From: CAZFDE01 sp964517795
GTDB taxonomy: Bacteria; Planctomycetota; Phycisphaerae; Sedimentisphaerales; Anaerobacaceae
Assembly (NCBI GenBank): GCA_964517795.1
Contig: CAZFDE010000108.1
Span: forward strand, 1 to 7,647
Reading direction: 5' to 3'
Length of the DNA stretch: 7,647 nucleotides
Both the position numbers and the translations under genes were made by a program. Shown here one piece after another: positions 1 through 6,241 of the stretch. Positions within the stretch are counted from its first letter, which is position 1. Each line of letters opens with the position of its first letter. A model generated the notes under the pieces. It made no database searches, had not been told where the DNA came from, and saw only the letters and a list, made by a program, of their open reading frames with translations.

Positions 1-200
1 CGAAGCGAAGCAGAGGCCTCGCGGGGTTGACACGCCGAAGGCGAGCCGCGAAGCGAATCCCCCCTCTCCGATTTTTTGTGACACAAAAAACCAAAGAAGT
101 CTCGCCAGCAGACCGGTTTACATTCTACTCTCAAAAACGTGGATTGAATTGGTCCGCCACAATGAGAACATACCCAGATACGAGCAAGCTTTTCTACAAA
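1..200. other. Non-coding, repeat-like left end
   Basis: No gene is supported here. The first 60 bp are GC-rich and built from short related words: 'cgaagcgaa' occurs at 1-9 and again near 49-57, with 'gccgaaggcgagcc' between. This is followed by a perfect A/T-rich palindrome (72-90) and about 110 bp of plain sequence leading to the pseudopilin stop codon. A plus-strand reading frame from 27 runs through this stretch, but it continues into the coding sequence of the pseudopilin on the other strand and has basic, low-complexity content. The texture resembles a dispersed intergenic repeat more than a gene end. No clear intrinsic terminator for the pseudopilin is visible: the best hairpin on the minus strand, a GUGG/CCAC stem before a short U run near 140-165, is only 4 bp. 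Confidence 0.5.
72..90. repeat. Perfect 9-1-9 palindrome
   Basis: The sequence TTTTTTGTG-A-CACAAAAAA is a perfect inverted repeat with 9-bp arms around a single central base. It lies about 110 bp downstream of the pseudopilin stop codon. It lacks a GC-rich stem, and the T runs are inside the arms rather than after them, so it is not a canonical terminator. It could be a protein-binding site, a weak bidirectional transcription end, or part of a dispersed repeat. Function is unknown. Confidence 0.6.
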
Positions 201-1100
201 TCAGCGCAATGCGTTTTTGGGAATGTAAAAGTCACCCGGGCCGACCCCGCTGGGATAAGGCCGATTGGTCGGTCGATGCATAATCGCTTTCATGGGGATC
301 GCATCCTTTAAGGTAAACACCTCGACATGGCCGTCGGTATAAGCAGCCTGCAGTTTCACCTCAAGGCAATGAGGATTTGCATGGCCGACCCACCAGGCCG
401 ATTCGATCGCGGTTTCTTCCCGCACAGAAGATCCGCAGAACCGCTCGCAACTGCCGTACATATCCGGCGTTTGGATATGATCGTACCCCAGATAACAGCT
501 CATCAGCAGTTTACTTTGTGACCGACCGCCCGAAGATCGCCGCGGACCTTCGAACAGCCGCGTTGGAGAGACCCAGCCCACATAACTCCAGTAATAACAA
601 TACGACCCCCGCATCGCCTTGACATCCATCGCAACATCCGGGTTGCGCCACGCATCGCCGGCATCCCAGACCTGCTGCAGGTACTTGAATTTCCGAGGCG
701 ATTTGGGACAAACCATAACAGAGGCATCTGCGATATACCCGCCGAGATATTCGCTCATCGCCCGATGCGGGTGAGTCGGCGTATCCGCCCAACTGCTCAG
801 AGTTCGCGGATCGTACCAGTTCCAGCTTGTGTTATACGAAACATAAGAAACCGACGGCGGATAAGAGTCATCATTGTCCGAGGCAAACAAACTCACCCCA
901 TTGACCGTTTGACGCTGATTGCTCATCCCAATGATGTTGCGCGCATACTGCTTGGCCTTACCCAAAGCGGGCATCAAAATCCCCAGCAGCATCGCAATAA
1001 TAGAAATCACAACCAGAATTTCGATCAGCGTAAACCCTCGGCGCGCCCCTCGTTTTTTCGCTATATCCGCACACATAACGCTAATTTTTACCGCCTCCAT
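201..1100 (-). CDS. Prepilin-type (type II pseudopilin-like) protein with DGH C-terminal motif
   Basis: Predicted secreted or membrane-anchored protein of 299 residues. After a basic leader (KKRGARRG) it has a classic prepilin peptidase site: cleavage between G22 and F23, Glu at +5 (E27), then a hydrophobic helix over about residues 23-46. This is the N-terminal methylation domain of type II secretion pseudopilins, many copies of which occur in Planctomycetota. The C-terminal part has H244 and D256-G257-H258, resembling the planctomycete 'H-X9-DG' prepilin-associated motif, but with 11 residues between His and Asp. Seven cysteines are present, unusual for a major pseudopilin. The start is uncertain. 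Met1 (1098-1100) has no Shine-Dalgarno sequence; Met9 (1074-1076) gives a 14-residue leader and has GGAGG upstream, but about 17 nt away. It has its own promoter at 1147-1175 and is separated from the upstream gene by a terminator. It is probably a substrate or minor pseudopilin of a type II secretion-like machine; the exact role is unknown. Confidence 0.9.
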   Translation of the reverse strand: MEAVKISVMCADIAKKRGARRGFTLIEILVVISIIAMLLGILMPALGKAKQYARNIIGMSNQRQTVNGVSLFASDNDDSYPPSVSYVSYNTSWNWYDPRTLSSWADTPTHPHRAMSEYLGGYIADASVMVCPKSPRKFKYLQQVWDAGDAWRNPDVAMDVKAMRGSYCYYWSYVGWVSPTRLFEGPRRSSGGRSQSKLLMSCYLGYDHIQTPDMYGSCERFCGSSVREETAIESAWWVGHANPHCLEVKLQAAYTDGHVEVFTLKDAIPMKAIMHRPTNRPYPSGVGPGDFYIPKNALR

Positions 1101-1109
1101 ATCATATCG

Positions 1110-1129
1110 GGCAATAGCTATATATTGCC
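1110..1129. promoter_or_regulatory. Inverted repeat in the pseudopilin leader
   Basis: GGCAATA (1110-1116) and TATTGCC (1123-1129) form a perfect 7-bp inverted repeat with a 6-nt spacer. It sits between the predicted transcription start (about 1140) and the first possible start codon (1100), so it would be in the 5' leader of the pseudopilin mRNA. It occupies the place where a ribosome binding site for Met1 would be expected, so it may act as an operator or an RNA hairpin affecting translation. The role is inferred from position only. Confidence 0.45.
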
Positions 1130-1146
1130 TAAATTAACACTTCTTA

Positions 1147-1175
1147 ATTATACGGATTCAACTTCAAAGCGTCAA
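1147..1175 (-). promoter_or_regulatory. Near-consensus sigma-70 promoter of the pseudopilin gene
   Basis: On the minus strand, TTGACG (1170-1175) and TATAAT (1147-1152) are separated by exactly 17 bp. This is five of six consensus bases in the -35 box and all six in the -10 box. The transcription start would fall near 1140, giving a leader of about 40 nt before the first ATG. It lies directly after the terminator of the upstream gene, which fits an independent transcription unit. It is the best promoter in the window and implies housekeeping-type expression of the pseudopilin. Confidence 0.8.
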
Positions 1176-1188
1176 TGATTTTCTGTAT

Positions 1189-1227
1189 AAAAAAATCAGG
1201 GCAACGGTCGAAGATAACCATTGCCCT
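1189..1227 (-). terminator. Rho-independent terminator of the LamG/beta-helix gene
   Basis: AGGGCAA (1198-1204) pairs with TTGCCCT (1221-1227). After one mismatch, GGT (1206-1208) pairs with ACC (1217-1219), leaving an 8-nt loop. On the minus strand the stem is followed by GA and seven T (1189-1195), as expected for an intrinsic terminator 73 nt after the stop codon of the LamG gene. A plus-strand T5 run at 1227-1231 gives it some bidirectional character, but no plus-strand gene is nearby. Confidence 0.8.
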
Positions 1228-1299
1228 TTTTCCAGGCCCATATTGGGCTCTAATACGTTCTTATTCGTTAAAATTAGCGATATTGCCCGCTGTCGATTT

Positions 1300-4194
1300 T
1301 CATTTCCATTCTTCCTTTTCCAGCCAGCCTTGCGTGATCCATGCAAAATCCTTAAAATCCACACTCCCGTCATAATTCAAATCACCCTTCAGTGCCCATT
1401 CACTCATACTGGCATAAGCGGTATTGCCGTAAGCCCCCATATTCACGCGGCCGCCGTTGGGCATCCGCTCATTTTCAGGATTGATCGTCGGATCACCGCC
1501 GTCCACGCAGGGGCTGGTTATATCATCGAGGAGCCATTCGTCGGTCGTCGCCCGGTACCGCCCCCGCTCGCTTTTGAGGTGATAATCACCGCCGGGGCCA
1601 TCGGCAAACTGCGGATCAACCTGATACTCCTGCCCGGCCAATCCGGCTTCATACATGGCACTAATTTCCTGCTCTGTAAGTACCGTATCAAATATCCTCA
1701 CTTCGTCAATTAAACCATCAAAGTAAAATGGCGTGCTTGAAACATCTCTTTTGCCGATATGAACATTCGTCGAGGTTCCTGTCTGAATCGGGCCGACTGC
1801 TGTATCGGCCGTATTATCCAACTGTCCGTTGACGTAGATTCTCATCTTCGAGGTACCATCTGTTACATATTCATAGGTCGCTGCTACATGATACCATATA
1901 CCAGTTACAAAAGAAAACGTTCCATTCTGCAACTGCGTATATGAAGAATCTGATTTCAATACATAAAAAACCAGACTATTATAATTTTCATGATAATGCA
2001 GTGCCCATGCTCTGCCTGTAGTCAGATTGTCCCTTGCGGCAATAATATGATTATTGCTTGTATCATCCAACTGTATCCATGCACATACTGTAAATTCCGT
2101 GGAAACATCGAGGCTGCTGTCATTGCCGCAATCAACATAGTCACTCGAGCCATTGAAACCCAGGGCGTTGTTTACCTGTCCGGTGACCGTTACGGCACCA
2201 TAAATCATCCCATCGTTTGTACCGGCCGAATCGACTGCATCACCGTCGAGTTTCCAGTAGGCGATCAGGTTCGCATCCAGTTCACTTTCGATATAGCTGT
2301 ACTCGGCCGTACAGTTATACAGATCGCCGTTGGTATTGCCCCAAAAGATACTGTTGGTGATGCACGGATCGGCATTGTCGGCAATGGCCCCGTTATTGTT
2401 ATCCACTACGGTCACATGGTCGATTGTCGGCAGGCTGAATTGGGCGAAAATACCGGTATCACTGCCGCGGATCACCATATTCGAGAGGACACTATTGATC
2501 CCTTCGCCCTGCACAAAGGACACGGCCGTATAATCCGGCACCTGCAGGACAGCGGCATCGGCCGCACTTTTGACGGTGACGGCCTTGCCCTTGAAATTGA
2601 TGCCCTGCGTTGTCGATTCGTGATACACGCCCGGCCAGACCAGGATCGTACTGCCGTCCAGGGCCATATCGATCGCATGCTGAATCGTCTTGAACGCCGT
2701 CTCTTTACTCTGCCCGTCATTGCCATCGCTGCCGTTGGCATCATCGACATGATAGATAGCCACTTGCGGCTCATCATCTTCAACGAGTATCCAGTTCGGA
2801 TCCGCATTATCCACACCCGATGTCGAGCCCAGTTGGCCATCGTTGCCATTGCCGCTACTGTCAGCGGCCACTTGGCCGCTGCCTTCATTCATCGCCCAAT
2901 ACCCTTTGAGATTGGCATCGATAATAACCGGCCCTCCATTATACAGGTCCTGAACCTCCTGCGAAGTCAATGCCCGATCGTAAATAGCCACATCATCAAT
3001 GATTCCATCAAAATACTGGTATTTTCCAATCACGGCATGATTGAACACACCAAAGGAAACCGGAGCATTATTTGTCGCGATTGTTTCCGTTTTAGCCCAT
3101 GGCCCATAAGCGGTGCCATTTACATAAGCGTAGATTTGTCCGCCCGGACCTTCGGATGTTAATACAATATGACTCCATTGATCGACCGGAGTATAGGCAC
3201 CAACAACCTGTTCAATTTCAGCATACCCATCCGCTCTGGACATCCCAAACTTAATATCTCCATTGCTTGTTCGGGAAATATAGTAGGCTCGGTTACTACC
3301 ATCCCACCATTTATCGACCAAAAAACCAACATCACTGCTATTTGGATATATCCACAGTGAAATACTGATCGCATCGGTAATATTCAGGCTCGCACCATTG
3401 CCGCATCTTACATAATCATCGACACCATCAAAATCCAGGGCGTAATTCTCAAAATTAAGCCAGGCCGGATCGCTGCTGTCGGTGCCGGAGGTCGAGCCGA
3501 GTTGGCCGTCGTTGCCGTTGCCGCTGCTGTCGGCGGCCACTTGGCCGCTGCCTTCATTCATCGCCCAATACCCTTTGAGATTGGCATCGATAATAACCGG
3601 CCCTCCATTATACAGGTCCTGAACCTCCTGCGAAGTCAATGCCCGATCGTAAATAGCCACATCATCAATGATTCCATCAAAATACTGGTATTTTCCAATC
3701 ACGGCATGATTGAACACACCAAAGGAAACCGGAGCATTATTTGTCGCGATTGTTTCCGTTTTAGCCCATGGCCCATAAGCGGTGCCATTTACATAAGCGT
3801 AGATTTGTCCGCCCGGACCTTCGGATGTTAATACAATATGACTCCATTGATCGACCGGAGTATAGGCACCAACAACCTGTTCAATTTCAGCATACCCATC
3901 CGCTCTGGACATCCCAAACTTAATATCTCCATTGCTTGTTCGGGAAATATAGTAGGCTCGGTTACTACCATCCCACCATTTATCGACCAAAAAACCAACA
4001 TCACTGCTATTTGGATATATCCACAGTGAAATACTGATCGCATCGGTAATATTCAGGCTCGCACCATTGCCGCAATCGACATAGTCATTAACGCCGTCGA
4101 AATCCAGGGCACTCTCGGCCCATGCCCCGCCGCAAAGCAGCACGACCGCCAACGCCATCCATCCCCATTTTCGTTTTCTTTTCGCATTCATCAT
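1300..4194 (-). CDS. Secreted LamG/beta-helix protein with dockerin-like C-terminal repeat
   Basis: Predicted exported protein of 964 residues. A signal peptide covers about 1-26 (KRKRK, hydrophobic core, A-W-A before ES). Two almost identical concanavalin A-like LamG modules follow (about 28-197 and 251-420), each ending in a strand segment starting 'ANLKGYWAMNEG' (about 204-236 and 427-459). Residues about 479-638 form a pectate-lyase-like right-handed beta-helix with the DUF1565-type entry 'AFKTIQHAIDMALDGSTILV' and 'PGVY'. A third, different LamG lies at about 641-850. The beta-helix closing segment (about 857-930: VDPQFADGPGGDYHL, SPCVDGGDP, NMGAYG) then resumes. The tail (938-949) is one calcium-loop half of a dockerin: D938, N940, D942, G943, V945, D946, D949. 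LamG modules usually bind carbohydrate or protein at the cell surface; no catalytic residues can be assigned, so this is probably a surface adhesin or glycan-binding protein. Two ATGs are adjacent; the one at 4189-4191 has better spacing to AAGGGA. It begins 56 bp after the sigma factor gene. Confidence 0.9.
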   Translation of the reverse strand: MMNAKRKRKWGWMALAVVLLCGGAWAESALDFDGVNDYVDCGNGASLNITDAISISLWIYPNSSDVGFLVDKWWDGSNRAYYISRTSNGDIKFGMSRADGYAEIEQVVGAYTPVDQWSHIVLTSEGPGGQIYAYVNGTAYGPWAKTETIATNNAPVSFGVFNHAVIGKYQYFDGIIDDVAIYDRALTSQEVQDLYNGGPVIIDANLKGYWAMNEGSGQVAADSSGNGNDGQLGSTSGTDSSDPAWLNFENYALDFDGVDDYVRCGNGASLNITDAISISLWIYPNSSDVGFLVDKWWDGSNRAYYISRTSNGDIKFGMSRADGYAEIEQVVGAYTPVDQWSHIVLTSEGPGGQIYAYVNGTAYGPWAKTETIATNNAPVSFGVFNHAVIGKYQYFDGIIDDVAIYDRALTSQEVQDLYNGGPVIIDANLKGYWAMNEGSGQVAADSSGNGNDGQLGSTSGVDNADPNWILVEDDEPQVAIYHVDDANGSDGNDGQSKETAFKTIQHAIDMALDGSTILVWPGVYHESTTQGINFKGKAVTVKSAADAAVLQVPDYTAVSFVQGEGINSVLSNMVIRGSDTGIFAQFSLPTIDHVTVVDNNNGAIADNADPCITNSIFWGNTNGDLYNCTAEYSYIESELDANLIAYWKLDGDAVDSAGTNDGMIYGAVTVTGQVNNALGFNGSSDYVDCGNDSSLDVSTEFTVCAWIQLDDTSNNHIIAARDNLTTGRAWALHYHENYNSLVFYVLKSDSSYTQLQNGTFSFVTGIWYHVAATYEYVTDGTSKMRIYVNGQLDNTADTAVGPIQTGTSTNVHIGKRDVSSTPFYFDGLIDEVRIFDTVLTEQEISAMYEAGLAGQEYQVDPQFADGPGGDYHLKSERGRYRATTDEWLLDDITSPCVDGGDPTINPENERMPNGGRVNMGAYGNTAYASMSEWALKGDLNYDGSVDFKDFAWITQGWLEKEEWK
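2864..3405. repeat. Second copy of 542-bp identical tandem repeat (LamG module 2)
   Basis: This block matches 3533-4074 without a visible mismatch and at a constant offset of 669 bp (223 codons). It encodes residues 264-444 of the LamG protein, from the CGNG motif to the start of the DSSGNGNDG motif. Just outside it, on the low-coordinate side (2822-2863), the copies differ at five sites, all third codon positions and silent. On the high-coordinate side (3406-3430), ten of 25 bases differ. The sharp edges suggest recent copying or conversion. Confidence 0.95.
3533..4074. repeat. First copy of 542-bp identical tandem repeat (LamG module 1)
   Basis: Partner of the block at 2864-3405, encoding residues 41-221 of the LamG protein, directly behind the signal peptide. 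The two copies are in the same orientation and frame, so unequal recombination between them would delete or add exactly one 223-residue module without breaking the reading frame. Confidence 0.95.
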
Positions 4195-4197
4195 AAA

Positions 4198-4203
4198 TCC
4201 CTT
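4198..4203 (-). promoter_or_regulatory. Shine-Dalgarno of the LamG gene
   Basis: AAGGGA on the minus strand lies 3 nt before the first ATG (4192-4194) and 6 nt before the second ATG (4189-4191). The 6-nt spacing is more usual, so the second Met may be the true start, shortening the protein by one residue. The choice does not affect the signal peptide. Confidence 0.6.
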
Positions 4204-4250
4204 TCTAATTTTGTGGTTTCATCTCATTCAATTTTTATAATGACGATACT

Positions 4251-6053
4251 TCATCTGCCGCTCAAATCCATAATCGAAAAGCCTTTCATTGACCCATGCG
4301 GCTCGGCGAACTTCGCCCCGGCCCCCTGAACATCCTGCAGATAGTCAAATACCAGCAGTCCCTCCGAACTGCCGGCATATTCAATTTTCTCGATCAGGTC
4401 ATTTTTCATATCGATCGTATAAACAATCTGCACATCCTTCTTTTGAAGCACAACTTGCATCTTGTGCCTTGTGTCTTCTGACGGTTTATCCGATGCAGCC
4501 TTAGCGAAGGCGGGCTGACTTATAAAGGGAATTTGCTTTGCGGCCGCATCGCGCCGGACTGTATCGATCGCATGCAGGCCCGCCCACGGCCGGGCAAAAC
4601 CGCTAAAATCGCGATTCACCCAAACCTCGCCGCTGATCTTGAGCTTCATCCACGGCCGATGCGCGTGATACCGCGCATAGACAAACGGGATCTGCCCGTA
4701 CCCTTGAACCGGCTCACCGTCAATCTGACCGGAAATGGTAAAATACGTCCAGCCGCGTTTGTGCATCGAATCACGCAAATCCGCAACGGTCACATGCGTC
4801 GGCCAGTCGTACTTGAAATAATCCTCCCCCAGCACATTCATATGCCGTGTAACCTGAATCGGCCGCCCATCCTCATCGCCGTGATGCTGTGTCACCAGCA
4901 ACATGCTCGCATGGCTGCGATATCGATCCTGCGGCCACACCGGCAAACCGTCCATCTTCGCGATAAACCCCGCCATCGGCCCCGGATCCGTCGGCAATCG
5001 CCACACACTCAAATCCCCGTGCTGGTACCGCGCATTGGTGATCGTCACCGTATTTTCGCGCGAATCGTACGAATAATTCGCCTCGGCATTCTGCAGATAC
5101 CGGCAACAGGACTGCCCACCTTGCGATCCAACATCCTTGATTCGCATCATAATCACATCGCTGTCTTGTGAGGGATAATAATACCAGTATTCCTGTTCAC
5201 CGGCATCTGCGTTGATTGCCGAAATTGCTGCTGAAGCGGTCTCTCTACTCTCCCCGCCGGTTATCATTTCGTTTTGCTGCGGTCCGGTTGTCGCCACGGT
5301 CGTCGCAACCGCCAGCGCACCCGCCGCGGTCATCGAGACGATCGCGGTCTTGCTGACTGCCGCCGCCGCCACCGAGGCTGCCACCCCGACTTTCGCGGCC
5401 GTCGCTGCCGAAGCGGCCGTGATCTGGGCCGCCGCCGCCTTGCTCGGTGCCGTCATCTTGCCGAAAAACACCATCGCCATCAACAGCGAGCCTTTACCGA
5501 AACCGTTTCGGCTCAGGTGCTTTTTCATCTCCCGTTTGGCCCGGAAAAACAGCTTCCGCGCCGCGAACTCGCTGCGGCCGGTTATCTCGGCAATCTCGGC
5601 ATACGCCATCTGATCATAGAACCGCATATTGATCACTTCGCGGTATTCGGGCTTGAGTTTGCGCATCGCCGCAAACACCGCATCCTTGAATTCATCATAG
5701 ACCACGCTGGCAACGACTTCTTCGCGATCGGTATTCTCCGGCTCGGCAGAGATCTGCGAATCGGGCACCATTTTGCGGATGTTTTGCTTTCGATGATGCA
5801 GGCGAATCTTGTTCAGGGCGATCTTATACAGCCACGGCCACAACTGGCCGGCCTCTCGCAACTCACCCAATTTTTCCAGCATCGTCACAATACACTCCTG
5901 CACAATATCGTTCGACAGATCCTCATCCAGCGTATACCGAAACGCATATCGGTACAGACGGTCCCCGACCGCCTCAGCCAGACGATCCATAGATTTCCGA
6001 TCGCTGTGCTGTGCCTGCTGCACGATCTCGATGGTCTTTGTATCTTTCTCCAT
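4251..6053 (-). CDS. ECF-like sigma-70 family factor fused to hydrophobic segment and large C-terminal domain
   Basis: A 600-residue protein; ordinary ECF sigma factors are near 180-200. Residues about 18-90 are sigma region 2 (DLSNDIVQECIVTMLEKL, then WPWLYKIALNKIR). Residues about 121-182 are sigma region 4 with a helix-turn-helix (LKPEYREVINMRF, YAEIAEITGRSEFAARKLF). The core would direct RNA polymerase to specific promoters. A short hydrophobic patch (188-198) and a long Ala/Val-rich stretch (about 204-257) follow, the latter with one plausible membrane helix near 222-255. Residues about 260-600 form a Tyr/Trp-rich domain I do not recognise, with predicted beta-strand character, which could face outside the cytoplasm and act as an in-cis anti-sigma or sensor. 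Planctomycetota are known for ECF factors with long C-terminal extensions. It lies 56 bp upstream of the LamG gene, suggesting co-transcription. The start at 6051-6053 has only a weak GGA before it. An odd in-frame segment lies at 515-531. Confidence 0.88.
   Translation of the reverse strand: MEKDTKTIEIVQQAQHSDRKSMDRLAEAVGDRLYRYAFRYTLDEDLSNDIVQECIVTMLEKLGELREAGQLWPWLYKIALNKIRLHHRKQNIRKMVPDSQISAEPENTDREEVVASVVYDEFKDAVFAAMRKLKPEYREVINMRFYDQMAYAEIAEITGRSEFAARKLFFRAKREMKKHLSRNGFGKGSLLMAMVFFGKMTAPSKAAAAQITAASAATAAKVGVAASVAAAAVSKTAIVSMTAAGALAVATTVATTGPQQNEMITGGESRETASAAISAINADAGEQEYWYYYPSQDSDVIMMRIKDVGSQGGQSCCRYLQNAEANYSYDSRENTVTITNARYQHGDLSVWRLPTDPGPMAGFIAKMDGLPVWPQDRYRSHASMLLVTQHHGDEDGRPIQVTRHMNVLGEDYFKYDWPTHVTVADLRDSMHKRGWTYFTISGQIDGEPVQGYGQIPFVYARYHAHRPWMKLKISGEVWVNRDFSGFARPWAGLHAIDTVRRDAAAKQIPFISQPAFAKAASDKPSEDTRHKMQVVLQKKDVQIVYTIDMKNDLIEKIEYAGSSEGLLVFDYLQDVQGAGAKFAEPHGSMKGFSIMDLSGR
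4461..4511 (-). repeat. Candidate in-frame palindromic insert in the sigma-factor gene
   Basis: Codons 515-531 (AFAKAASDKPSEDTRHK) include a short hairpin GCCTT-AGCG-AAGGC at 4498-4511. The peptide is hydrophilic and charged and looks unlike the surrounding beta-rich sequence. The composition and palindrome resemble small intragenic repeats that insert in frame and are tolerated in surface loops. Only one copy is in this window, so its mobile nature cannot be shown here. Confidence 0.35.
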
Positions 6054-6128
6054 TCCAACTATATTAAAAGATGCGCAGGACGCTGAAAAGGGACGCAGAT
6101 TTTTCCCCCGCTTTGAAGATTTTCTAAT

Positions 6129-6158
6129 ATTTTACCAGAATCGGCCGAAAAATGCCAG
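6129..6158 (-). promoter_or_regulatory. Weak candidate promoter upstream of the sigma-factor gene
   Basis: In the 188-bp gap between the kinase stop and the sigma-factor start, the minus strand carries CTGGCA (6153-6158), 18 bp, then TAAAAT (6129-6134) preceded by TGG, an extended -10 element. The start would be near 6122, giving a leader of about 70 nt. Match to the -35 consensus is poor. The rest of the gap is A/T-rich with no clear terminator for the kinase, so read-through from the kinase gene is also possible. Confidence 0.4.
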
Positions 6159-6241
6159 TTTTAAGCTGATTTCGACGCTTTTGAGATGCAATTTTGGGGA
6201 AATTTTTTTCTCACAGCCGTTATTATCTGACGATGGCTAAA

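Noticed and set aside
27..311. Plus-strand frame of 94 codons at the left edge
   Set aside because: It overlaps the pseudopilin 3' end, crosses the palindrome, and has no domain or ribosome binding site.
1276..1291. AGCG/CGCT hairpin just after the LamG stop as a terminator
   Set aside because: The stem is only 4 bp with no good T run; the hairpin at 1189-1227 is far stronger.
1990..3162. Long plus-strand open frame (390 codons) opposite the LamG gene
   Set aside because: It lies wholly antisense to a gene with clear domains, has no recognisable domain or ribosome binding site, and its last part repeats in the second LamG copy exactly as expected of a shadow frame.
2822..4074. Repeat considered as CRISPR or a mobile element
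   Set aside because: There are only two long in-frame copies within one gene, with no spacers, terminal inverted repeats, target-site duplications or transposase.
4234..4265. Possible promoter of the LamG gene (TTGAGC with CATTAT, or TATAAA further on)
   Set aside because: TTGAGC-17-CATTAT matches only four of six bases in each box, and the better TATAAA is about 20 bp away; too weak to call.
5274..6086. Plus-strand open frame (270 codons) opposite the sigma-factor gene
   Set aside because: The product is Arg/His-rich, low complexity and antisense to conserved sigma regions, as typical of shadow frames in Ala-rich genes.
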